Assembly (NCBI RefSeq): GCF_014066305.1
Contig: NW_023501087.1
Span: forward strand, 337,001-401,000
Length of the DNA: 64,000 nt
Direction of reading: 5' to 3'
Origin: Letharia columbiana
Lineage: Eukaryota > Ascomycota > Lecanoromycetes > Lecanorales > Parmeliaceae
In this document: positions 10,916 to 21,410 of the stretch, piece by piece
Layout of the letters: every line of letters begins with the position of its first letter
Position numbering within the stretch: the stretch's first letter is position 1
Made by a program: the position numbers and the translations under genes
The notes under the pieces: model-generated
The model's database searches: none
Seen by the model: only the letters and a program-made list of their open reading frames with translations
Told to the model about the DNA's origin: nothing

Positions 10916-12953
10916 ATGTCACCAAGAGCAGCAGGGCAGACTGCCAAGTCTGCGCAGATGGTTGCGCCTAAGCAATCGCCGGCCAAGAGCGCTGCAGCCA
11001 GCAAGATGCATAGAAGATCGCGCTCAGGTATGTACCTACAACTTCTGTCCTTCCGTCAACCGACTAACCCCGGACTTAGGATGCTACACATGCCGCCTGC
11101 GAAGGAAGAAGTGCGACGAAGGCCAAAATTGTTGCAAAGCTTGTAGGAACTTAGGCCTCCAGTGCGAATACAAACGACCGTTATGGTGGAATGACAATAC
11201 TCTGCGGAAGAAGCAGAAGGAGCACATCAAGTCCGTCATCAAGCGGACCAAGGTGTCGGAGAAAGCGACACATGGCTCCATGGGTGCGGACACTCCTCCA
11301 GGATTATCATACTCCCTGCCAACATCAGCGTCCTATTCAGGAAATCCACATACACGCGCCCCATCCGTCGACTCTCCCTACTCCCCCGGATACGACTTCA
11401 GCCAACAGCCAATCCACGATCAATTCGACATGTACAACAATGTCCTTTCCCCTCCTTACGATGCGAATTCACACTACCAGGGTTTCCTCGCACCACCGTA
11501 TGAGGTTGACATCAAGACCGAGAGCCAAATGTACGTCAACGACGTTCCCACTCGGAAAGACTCCTCAACGTCGAGCTTCAGCACATATCATCCACCCCCA
11601 GTCACAGCCGGTATGACACCTTTTCCGGAAGAGCATGCCTGGGTACACGATGAAATTTACGGGAATGAAAACATTTTTGGAGCTGAGGAGGCGTTGGATT
11701 TTGACTTCGGGTATGACACGCCGCAAATTTCGCAGTCAGTGCGGATCGATGTCGAGGATTGCGACAGGCCATTGCTGGACCACTTTATCGAAAACGTTCT
11801 GAGGCTCATTTTCCCGGTCCATGAGGTCAATCAGCATGGCTCAGCAAGATCAGAGATCATCTTGCGTGCTCTTGAGTCGAACAAGGCCTACCTGCATTGC
11901 GCTTTGAGCATTTCTGCAAGCCATCTCAAGTCCGTCCAGCGAGTGCAAAGCGAGCAACTTGAACTCGATATCATGAAGCATCGCGGCGCATCTATTTTCG
12001 AAATATGCGAGGCATGCAAACGTAACACTGACACTGACCATGAGCAGATCCTGGAAGCAAGTTTGGGCATGATATTTTTCCAATGTACTGTTGGTAGACC
12101 AGGGGATGATTTAGCGGATATACCATGGCACCAGCATTTCCAGGCGGCTTCTGACTGTGTGAAAAGGCTCCATTTGCAGCACGATTTTGAACCGGTCGAC
12201 GATGAAACCCCGCGTCCGCCATTCAATATGACACTCACCTCATGGATCGACATTCTAGGCGCGACTATGCTAGGAGGATGCCCTCAATTTGCAGCCACAT
12301 ACCGTGGGAGGAATGAGGGAAACCTTACCTCCGGATTATCCGAGCTTATGGGCTGCGAGGACAAGGTTATGTACATCATCTCGGAGATTGCCTGTCTCGA
12401 CTCGCTCAAAATCACCGGCCAACTTGATCACTTCCAAATCTGCTCGCTCGTCGCCTCGCTTGGAAAATATCTGGATACCATAGAACATTCAGAATTAGGA
12501 CGCGCAGAGTTTGAGCATGCCTCCACACAAACTGGTGCCATTCGTCCGAGGCAACTCTCAAAGAACATGACCGCAATGTACCTACTCGCCGCGCGCATCT
12601 ACGCCTGTTCTTTAATACCTGAGTCTTCAAGACACAGTGAATCCATGCAAGGTCTCGTGGCTAGGTTAACAGGAGTACTTGAGTTCATCCCCGCTGGACC
12701 CGATGGGTTCGATCGCTCGCTCGTTTGGCCACTCTTGATCGGTGGATCCATGAGCACTCCTAATTCACCATTTCGCTTTGCCTTTGCGGATCGGATCGCA
12801 AGCCTCGGTGAGCATGCAGAGTTTGGGAGCTTCGGCCGAATGGTGCGCCTGCTTCAGGAAGTATGGCGCCAAGCGGATGATGCGGGAGAAAGACAGGACG
12901 TCCACTGGCGGGACGTGATGCAGCAGAAGGGCTGGGACTACCTGTTAATATGA
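10916..12953 (+). CDS. Zn2Cys6 binuclear-cluster transcription factor
   Basis: Two exons, 10916-11027 and 11080-12953, joined across a 52-nt intron (GTATGT...GACTTAG, phase 1) that falls just before the zinc cluster; 661 residues. The cluster is complete: C39-x2-C42-x6-C49-x6-C56-x2-C59-x6-C66, within GCYTCRLRRKKCDEG, followed by a Lys/Arg-rich linker (KKQKEHIKSVIKRTK). Residues ~90-200 are Ser/Pro/Tyr-rich. The C-terminal ~400 residues look like the helical fungal-specific transcription factor domain (middle homology region). Such proteins bind CGG-type DNA motifs in the nucleus; the regulated pathway cannot be read from the sequence. The neighbouring Moco sulfurase is on the same strand, but nothing shows co-regulation. 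Confidence 0.9.
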
Positions 12954-13742
12954 TAGAGGAGCCTTGAAGGTTGAATCTATCGGCAGGGAGTCATATTTCC
13001 CAATAATGAACTGCGCATCCTGGTCTGTCTTTTGATAGTTTCTGCAAGAGCGAGGGCAAGGAGTGTTGATCGAGGAGACAATGCATGGGCTGGTTGGGAT
13101 CAAGGGTGCAGGAAGGACTCCATTGAGAGGGTCGCTGGTCATTTTCGAAACGATACCCCCTATTTTATTCATGTCGAAGCTTGGTGGCTATGGTCATGCA
13201 TGCAAGGCGCTGATGGACTTGGCCGGATAGTGCGATTGGGGATTCTAGGCAACCCCGGAGGTTGAGTTTGACTCCCTCTTAGGTATAGGCCTTTCCTGCT
13301 ATGGATCGATGATCTAAGCATGGCAAATTGTCTCGGTTCTCCGCAATGCGGGAACCTGTGGTCGGCCAATTCTTGTAAACAGGTCAGTATGTGGGTGTGG
13401 ATGCTTTGAATATTCTATAGAGAGCCCCTAAGGCCCAAAGACATTCAGAAGCTTATCACAATTCCCAATTTACGTGTATTGCCAATATTTCAAAGTATAT
13501 ACGCAGAGCTTAATCAGAAAGGCTCGACATTACTCTGGAAAAGCTCAGTATCACGAGGCTCTTGGCATTCCACTATCAAAGCTCCATGTATCGGGCTTCT
13601 CCGACTTCCACTTTATAGCAATTTTGACGGCACTTCCCCACTTTAGCTACTACAGTGAGTCAGAGACAGCCTGCGAGTGGTCGTTTGTACAGATGCACGA
13701 ACACCGGCTGCCGTCCTCCTTCGAAGTGCGAGACAAGCCGCG
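12954..13742. other. Intergenic region
   Basis: No gene recognised; holds the terminator of the regulator gene and the probable promoter of the Moco sulfurase gene. Confidence 0.5.
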
Positions 13743-16237
13743 ATGGCCACCATGAAGCCAAGCAAGAAGCCCGAGGGCGAAGAACTAAGCCCAAGAGCTA
13801 TGGCAGACTACAACAGCGAAATCGATGCTATCAGAGAGAAAGAATTTCCAATGCTTCAAGGTAGGCTCACAAAGGTACAGACACGGGGGCCGAGAGACTC
13901 ACGTCTGCTGCAGGAGCGACCTACCTCGACCACGCAGGCACAACTCTATACCCCAAATCTCTTATAGATGAATTCTCTGAAGACATGGTGTCAAGCCTAC
14001 TTGGAAACCCCCACTCTGAATCATCATCGTCTCAGCTATCAACTCGTCGTACAGAAGACGTACGCCTACAGGTGCTACGGTTCTTCAACGCAAACCCAGA
14101 CGATTACGACCTCGTCTTTGTTGCAAATGCTACAGCGGGGATCAAGTTGGTAATGGAGAGTTTTCGAGAACAAGAGCATGGCTTCTGGTATGGGTATCAT
14201 AAGGATGCTCATACGAGCTTGGTTGGGGTTCGAGAGGCAGCGAAAGGTACACACCGCTGCTTCGAGTCTGATAACGAGGTTGAGGAATGGCTCGATGAGG
14301 GTACCAATGCACTGCCCGGAGAGAACAGCCTGGGCCTATTTGCATACCCTGCTCAGTCAAATATGAACGGAAGACGTTTGCCTCTATCCTGGACGAGCCG
14401 GCTCCGATCATCCAAGCGTGGAACGTATGTGTACAGCCTTCTCGACGCCGCTGCTATGGTCTCTACGTCTCCTCTTGACCTCAGTAATGCTTCTACGGCG
14501 CCTGACTTTACGGTTCTGAGCTTCTACAAGATCTTCGGCTTTCCAGATCTGGGAGCGCTGATCGTGCGCAACGAATCTGCCTCAGTGCTGCAACAACGAA
14601 GCTACTTCGGCGGTGGTACGGTGGAAATGGTATTATGCGGGAAAGAGAATTGGCATATACAGAAGCATGGCTATCTGCATGAGCAACTGGAGGATGGTAC
14701 TCTGCCAGTACACAGCATTATTGCTCTAGACAGCGCTTTGAACGTTTATGAACGGCTATTCGGCTCTCCAGAGCGTGTTGCGTTGCACGCTGGATTACTG
14801 GCCGAGCAACTGTGCAACGAACTCGATGCTCTACGCCACCACAACGGCTCCAAGGTCTGCCAGATATACCGAGACTCTTCATCGTCCTACAGAGACAGCA
14901 GAACTCAAGGGCCTATCATAGCTTTCAACCTTCGTAACAAGCAAAGCGAATGGATAAGCAACACGGAGGTAGAGAAGCTTGCAAATATTCGCAATATTCA
15001 GCTAAGAAGCGGAGGTCTCTGTAATCCTGGAGGAATCGCTTCTGCCCTAGATCTGGCACCTTGGGAGATGAAGCGCAACTTCTCTGCCGGCCATCGCTGC
15101 GGAAATGAGACCGATGCCATCGGTGGAAAGCCGACGGGGGTGCTCAGAGTTAGTCTTGGTGCTATGAGCAACATGCAGGACGTGAAGACTTTCATCGGAT
15201 TCGTCGAAGAGTTCTTTGTCGATCATACAGAAGTGCCACGGCGAACCGAGGCGACTCCAATTCGCGGCCGTGAGTTATACGTTGAAACTCTTACCATCTA
15301 TCCCATCAAGAGTTGCGGAGGCTGGGCAATACCACCGGGCGTTCTGTGGGACGTCAGGGCAGAAGGGTTGGCTTGGGACAGGGAATGGTGTTTGGTCCAT
15401 CCAGGCACTCGAACAGCGTTGAGCCAGAAGAAGTTCCCTAAGATGGCATTACTCAGACCAAGTCTCGATCTAGAGAAGGGACTCCTACGTGTGCGCATTC
15501 GTGGACCAGTAGCTTCCGCTACGCCTAACGAGATTTCAGTGCCTCTCTCTGACGATCCTGGCGTTTTTCAAACTTGTGATGATAGACATTCAATGCCTAC
15601 TTCGCAAGTCTGCGGCGAGAACGTCCTCGCATACACCTATGCGTCGAAACAGATCGCCGACTTCTTCACCACTCTGATCGGAGCACCTTGTACTCTAGCA
15701 AGATTTCCAGCTGCCGTGGCAGGCCTCTCGACAAGACACTCGAAAGCGCACCTGAACGCTCCAAGCAAAGACAGATCTTCCTCTCAGCCGCCCAAAATCA
15801 CACAGAGACCGATCTTACTGTCGAACGAGAGCCCTATTCTCACCATATCCCACTCCAGCCTCAATCGGCTCAACGAACAAATCAAAATCAAAGACGGCAA
15901 AGCTGCTCATGCCTCGGTCTTCCGTGCTAACATCATCGTTGCTGAAGATCCTGCCTCTAGCCCTGGCTCTGAGAAACCGTACGTCGAGGATAATTGGCGC
16001 TCCCTACGCATTGGTTACGATGTCACCCTTGACGTGTTGGGAGGCTGTCGCAGATGCCAGATGGTATGCGTAGATCAGCATAGTGCGGAGAAGAATGAAG
16101 AACCGTTTGTTACGCTGGCCAAGACGAGGAGAAAGGATGGAAAGGTTTTCTTTGGGGTGCATACTGCGCTGACTGTAACACAGAGAGGACAGGTGGCTAG
16201 GATCAGGCTCGGCGACAGGGTTTGGCCGACGGGATGA
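13743..16237 (+). CDS. hxB: Molybdenum cofactor sulfurase
   Basis: Exons 13743-13860 and 13914-16237 (53-nt intron, GTAGGC...CTGCAG, phase 1) give up to 813 residues. In-frame ATGs at 13743, 13752 and 13800 are all possible starts; the last matches the usual family start. The N-terminal NifS-like, PLP-dependent domain begins at TYLDHAGTTLYP and has the GNPHSESSSS motif and the probable PLP lysine K245 in SFYKIFGFPDLG. The conserved cysteine loop RSGGLCNPGG is present. A C-terminal MOSC domain starts near residue 494 (YPIKSCGG ... GCRRCQMVCVDQ). The enzyme takes sulfur from L-cysteine and adds the terminal sulfido ligand to the Mo cofactor of xanthine dehydrogenase and aldehyde oxidase (Aspergillus nidulans hxB). 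All expected motifs look intact. Confidence 0.95.
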
Positions 16238-17270
16238 TTGTCTTCATTTGGCTGACTCAATCGTCCATCACATACACGAGAATGATATGTGCCATGATCG
16301 GCTCATCCGAAGATGAAGCCATGTGATGGAGTTCCTGAAATGCTTCATCATGAGACAAGATGACTGTGATATGTCGCTCCGTTCACGAGATCAGCGATGT
16401 TGACCACGAGAATCGTTCAAGCGGCCTCGGTGACAAGCAGCGTTGTTCATGGCTCCTTCTAACGCTCCAACTCCAACAAGAGATAAGCAATCTGCTTTCT
16501 GGCCTGTTCAATCAGGCGCATCGTGTTTCCATTGGCGGCGCCTACAACAACAATAGTCCCTACATCGCACGGAGTACTCGTCAGACTTGCTCTCTGCTGA
16601 GCACATCTGGGCTGCCCAACGTACAACCGATATGTGCCGCCGCGGGTCCGCGGCGTCCGTCAATATACGGATAGATATTGTCGTCGGGACTACCATCCGA
16701 AGCGGAATTTTTTCCTTCCCTACTAATGCCGTCGCATGCCTTAATTTTGTCTATCAGATTCGCTGGACGACCATAGTAATCTACGCTGAGAGTCTCCAAT
16801 TGATGGTGCAGTTGAAGGGTAAGCCTGGCTAGACCTTCCATGCAAGATTTGTTGCAATAGGGGTGGATAGGACGATTTTGGAGTCGCAATCGCATCTTTT
16901 TGTTTAGCTTATATCTTTAAGGCATGAGCCAGCATGTTTGTCCCTCGAGAGATGCTGGGTTTGTGCATACGCTGCTCACACGATACAGCCAATGAAGGGC
17001 GAGAAATGTGGCAAGGGGGTGGAGAATTAAGGGGAATAATTGCTAAACAAAGGTAAAGCCGCTCGACGAGAGACCTGAGGTAGGCGCGCATAAGTGAGGA
17101 TATATCTCGCACGTCGCAAAACATCATGACGCTTGTAGGGTGTTTGGCAATCATAGGCGCAAAGAAGACTTCAGACCTTCGCGACTCGTGACTGAACTGG
17201 CTCTCTTTTTATGAGCGGAAGTTGGCCATCCTGACATGCTAGAGGTAGCAATCTGTCTCATTCAAGGACC
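16238..17270. other. Intergenic region
   Basis: About 1 kb with no supported gene; overlapping short frames near 16360-16895 on both strands lack recognisable features. Confidence 0.5.
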
Positions 17271-18886
17271 ATGTTCTTCTGCCTCATACTATGGGCCCTA
17301 TACTCAGACACTGTCCTTGCTGCGAGTCTGTCGCGACGTTCCGAAAGCGTTGGCAGTCTGGCCGCAGGGCCAATACCATCCTCTGACTTGCTGTCGCCTG
17401 CAAACATCTTAGTACCATCAAGCAACAACTCCTCATCTGACAAATTGCTGAAAATTGCATGCGACGCAACGAGATACGGGAAGAATCTGAAAGTAAGCAG
17501 TTGTCGCAACGTATTCAATTTCATGAAGAGGGATGAGACCACATACACTTTTGCCGAGCGTGACAGCGGGGTGCCGAATGACGGTCCGCTCCCCTTGAGA
17601 ACGCTCAGCAGTAAGACCCCCATAGTCTACTTCTTTCTACTTCTTGGATACAACGCCCCGCTACTTGGCCTGCAAATATTCTTCATCTCACACTGACGCA
17701 TGAACAACAGACGACGGGTTGTGCTTCGTTCAGCCATTCCTGAGCGCAGGCGCCATATCTGGGAAGGCGTCTGCGACTGAAATCGGCCAAGCCGCCTTGA
17801 TAACGCTTCAAACATGCGTTATTGAAAGAGGGATGGGAGGTATGGCCTTCAACATAGGTGAGTGATCAAAGGTCAGGCACCATGGGACTTGTAACCCAAA
17901 GTCTATACTACTTCGAAGCCCGATGGAGTACGAGCATGGAGTATCTGGATGTTGAGTGTATTCCTCTAACATGTCAAAACCTATACACTTTAGGCGGCGA
18001 CAACAAAGTCAATGTTGCAATCGCTGAGTACAAACCACCGAATGTGAGTTTACGGAGCCTTTTCCCTACAACCGATACCATAGTTGAGTCCTAAGACATA
18101 TCTCGGGAGCAGATACTCATAACGTATCCACTCTTGTTTTGCGACGAGTTTTCTGCCTTGAGGAAGTCATACTGACTCCGAAATGTGCAGGTCAAATGCG
18201 ACACGACTTCGACTCCCGGACCTGCGTGGAATTCATGTGTGGCTATAGTCGTGAACATGAGAGCTACCAAGCAGGCTCGCGTATTCGGATACTCTGGAGA
18301 CCCGAGCGTTGAAGAGGAATTGCCCCTTGTGCTAGAAGGATGTAAGAAAGCATAGCTTGTCTACCTCAGGTCAAGAAACAGCACGACTGATATTCTATTC
18401 CCTTTCTTTGTGGATAGTCGATAGGAAATGTCAAGCAAGCATCGACATTGAGGGTCCAGCGACTGTTATGACCTGGTACGAACTTTGGGAAGCGGTGACC
18501 GCCATCACTAGTATGTGCACGAGACAGAAAGGCAAGGGCGGTAAGGCAAGAGGCCTTGGTATGTTTACACATGAGAGCCCAGATGTTTTCTCAAAGGTGC
18601 TGACGAGTGATTGAAAGGTCGTCGCGGAAACATCCGTTTGGAGCTGTCGGGCAAGAAGCACGACCCCGGTGAAAAGGTTGGAAATGCGTCGACGATCTCA
18701 CTGGCAGATGCTGGTGTTGCACTGCAATATTTCGACACGGTGTCTTCGCAGGCCGGTTCGACCGGGTTCAACCGGGCCATCCCTTTCGAGCTGTTGAACT
18801 TGACGGGAGTGATGCCCGACAATGCCTCTTCGGTGACTCTGCCCGGTGACCCTTGGACGAACGGTTCGGTGATGGCTAGTGCTTGA
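17271..18886 (+). CDS. Secreted protein, conserved in fungi, six exons
   Basis: I reconstruct six exons: 17271-17610, 17711-17857, 17994-18043, 18191-18341, 18418-18558 and 18618-18886, total 365 residues; every junction keeps frame with GT...AG sites. The first ~18 residues form a signal peptide (LILWALYSDTVLAAS). The body has paired cysteines (KIACDATRYG, VSSCRNVFN, DGLCFVQPF, TCVIERGMGG), a GG-containing GGDNKVNVAIAEY segment, and a second block TWYELWEAVTAITSMC. Similar secreted proteins of unknown function are common in Pezizomycotina (general knowledge, not searched). A near-N-terminal Ser-rich stretch precedes the folded part. No catalytic motif is recognised. The tail (NGSVMASA) is not hydrophobic, so the protein is probably soluble. 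Confidence 0.8.
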
Positions 18887-19587
18887 ACCATCAGGCAGTA
18901 TCAAGCATTTTGAAGGGGACTCTGAGCCGTGAGCAACGCGGCGTTGCAGACTTGTGCACCGTAACTCCTAGGTGGCCTTGTGATTGCTGGCCCGGAAATG
19001 ACCAGAGCAGGCTGATGGGGTACGGAACGATGATTGGGCCACAAGAAGCTTGCCTGCCCACTCCATTGCAACACATTCCTTGTTTTTCCAACTTTCATCC
19101 CCGTAGTCGCTCCCATCCTTCCTTCCTTCTTTCTGTCTTTCCTTTCCTGCCTTCCCTCACACACACACCCCCCCCTCCCCTCCCCTCCCCTCTCCCCAAG
19201 CTCACGACGACTTCCCCTCCACCCCAGAAAGCAAACCCGCGCCTCTCCCCCTCCCCCCTCCATCCCTCCAAACAATGCCTCCCCGACCCCAACGACCAAG
19301 TAGCCCACCAGCGCCTCAAAACCGCAAAAGATACCCAACAAATCCCCCCCCTCGTGGAAGCAAAGCAAAGCAAAGCAAACACGTCCATTCCGTCCATCTC
19401 TTCGGACCCCAAAAACCCCATCGATAGTAGATCGTTCAATCAAAGCACCCGGCCCCCAACCCCCGGAGCTGATTGGCCCCACCGTCCTTCTAACCGCCTG
19501 CTACATCGAGGTAGGGACACATGCGGCCGCGATCCCTCCTCGTGCAGCCTGGGATCCTTGAACCCCGCCGGGATTTCGGTAGGTACT

Positions 19588-19795
19588 CCCTACACTACAT
19601 TACACCACACTACATTACACCACACCACACCACACCACACCACAGCAGAAAAGGTAAATCCCTGCACATGCAGTAAGAGAGAGAGAGAGAGAGAGTGCAA
19701 CGGTAGAAAAGAGAGCACCGGTATCCTATCCTATCCTATCCCATCCTATCCCATCCCATCCCATCCCATCCTACCCTACCCATCCCATACCCATT
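19588..19795. repeat. Cluster of simple repeats: CACAC(C/T)A, GA and CCTAT/CCCAT units
   Basis: Three adjacent arrays: ACACC-type units (about 19588-19646), a GA dinucleotide run (about 19676-19695) and CCTAT/CCCAT pentamers (about 19720-19795). The pentamers vary at one position, as expected of an old array. Confidence 0.85.
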
Positions 19796-20169
19796 CTATC
19801 ATTGAAAACCACCCAACCCACGGCGCTTCCCAAAAAAAAACGATCCCCGTTCGACGATCCTGACTGGCCCCCCCCGACGGCCTCCCGTTAGCGTGTTGCG
19901 CAATGTAAGGTAGCGCCCCTGTGGTGTATTAGCGTGGGCGGCTACAGCTACGTAAGGGAAGGTAAGGTAAGGTGGTGGTGGGGAAAAAAAAGGGCGGTCG
20001 GTACCAAGGGGATGGAAATGGATGGGGTGGCCCGCTTTTCGATCGCCGCTTTTAACGGAGCGAGGGGGGCAGGGATGGTGGTGGGGGGGAGGAAGGGGGG
20101 GAGGGGGTCAATAGGGTTGCATGATGCGAGATGCGAGATGATGCAGGATGGGGATTTGGGGTGGATCAG

Positions 20170-20235
20170 CGGGTTGTTGTTGTTGTTTTTGTTTTTGTTG
20201 TTGTTTTTATGGTTGTTGTTTTTATGGTTGTTGTG
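20170..20235. repeat. TTG/TTTTTG-rich array
   Basis: Imperfect TTG triplets with TTTTTATGG interruptions repeated twice; noncoding low complexity. Confidence 0.8.
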
Positions 20236-20696
20236 TAGAGAGAGCGGGTGGATTGGGTGGGATTGGTGGGAAAAGCGATACATAGCATGAATTGATTTGA
20301 TGTAAGCAAACAGTGGTATCTTGGCGCAGAACATTGACTGTGCCTTGCCCAGCTTCCCCCCGCTTGTCTCCTTTGCAAGCTCCAATACGCCAGTAAGATT
20401 AAGAGCAAACAAAAACAAAAAATTGGCAGAACTCCTGTCTGCGGGGTCAAGTCCGACGCCGAGCTCCAAGTTTCGTCACGTCATATGCCTCCCATGTCGC
20501 GTAGGTAGAGTGATAGGTAATGCAGTGGCTTCGAGCAGCGCCTAAGGGCATTGGGGGAGGGGGGCAACATTAGGTCGTGAAGAGCTTTCGATGTGAGGTA
20601 GTGTAGTGTTGATGGATGGACGTTTTGATTGCATGGACAGATGTGGGTCGAATCCTCATAGCGAGGTTGAAGGTGTATGAGGTGCAGGTGCGAGCT

Positions 20697-21410
20697 CTAC
20701 TCCAACCGCCTCTTCTTCCCCTTCGGCGCCGGATCAAGCGGCGTGATCGGCGACCTCGTGTATGTCACCGTTTTCGTAATCACCTGCCTCACGCTGACCG
20801 GCTTATGTGTACACGACCTGGGCCCTTCAAAGTATCTCGCTTTCCCATCGACGACCCAGTCGGCAGGTGAGTACGGAGAGCGGTGAGCGCTACTGAATGC
20901 GCTGCTTTTTGGCGAGTCTGTAGCGGGAGACCAGGCTGGTGATTGTGGGATTCGCAGTTTCCGTAGGAGAGTGGGTGTGCGTGCTGAGTTCGGAGGGCGC
21001 ATGAATGGTGAGGGTGGGATCATGGGTGCGGAGTCTGTTTTCGAGATGTCATGGCTGCTGCAGAGACAGCTATTGGCACTGGAGGGCTGGGTGATGGGTG
21101 TGGATTTGCCGGAGAGGCGGTCGAACATTGGCGATCTACCTGTGGAAGGGGTGGAGACGGCAGGGGAGAGGGTTCTGAGGAATTCGGTGTAGGCTTGTGG
21201 TGGTGTGATAGGTGTTTTGATGTCATCCTCTTCTTGCTTGATCATCTCCAGCCGGCCGGGCAGTGGGCTGCGTGGTAGCTCTGAGGGTAGGCTCGCAGTT
21301 TTAGGTGTCTTGAGAGCGGGCAAGGTCGGCTTTGGGGATTTAGGCGTGTCGGCGGTAGGGGAGGTGGTGTTGATGGTGGGAGGAATGGGCTTGGTCGAGG
21401 TAGGAGACAT
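20697..21410 (-). CDS. Conserved fungal Ser/Pro-rich protein, unknown function
   Basis: Single-exon frame of 237 residues with an ATG start at 21410. The sequence is Ser/Thr/Pro-rich, with many SP/TP sites that could be proline-directed kinase targets. Conserved-looking short blocks are KTPITPPQAYTEFLRTLSP, LRKLRIPQSPA and, at the C-terminus, KPVSVRQVITKTVTYTRSPI followed by a basic end (PKGKKRRLE), which may act as a nuclear signal. I recall proteins of this layout across Pezizomycotina without an assigned function. No enzyme domain is visible. Confidence 0.8.
   Translation of the reverse strand: MSPTSTKPIPPTINTTSPTADTPKSPKPTLPALKTPKTASLPSELPRSPLPGRLEMIKQEEDDIKTPITPPQAYTEFLRTLSPAVSTPSTGRSPMFDRLSGKSTPITQPSSANSCLCSSHDISKTDSAPMIPPSPFMRPPNSARTPTLLRKLRIPQSPAWSPATDSPKSSAFSSAHRSPYSPADWVVDGKARYFEGPRSCTHKPVSVRQVITKTVTYTRSPITPLDPAPKGKKRRLE

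Larger units (their letters stand above)
18887..20696. other. Low-complexity intergenic region with strand-composition switch
   Basis: Rich in pyrimidine tracts on the + strand up to ~19860 and in G-rich tracts from ~19930. A long frame (18883-19863, +) overlaps the previous gene and is mostly simple-repeat translation. A weak possible coding piece starts at the ATG at 19275 and could splice (GTGGAA...CGATAG) to a frame reading PELIGPTVLLTACYIEVG; I cannot support it further. Confidence 0.5.

Noticed and set aside
18883..19863. 326-codon open frame on the + strand
   Set aside because: It overlaps the end of the secreted-protein gene and is mostly translated simple repeats and C-rich DNA.
20640..20670. 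tRNA B-box-like GGGTCGAATCC
   Set aside because: No A-box or acceptor-stem pairing was found at a fitting distance.
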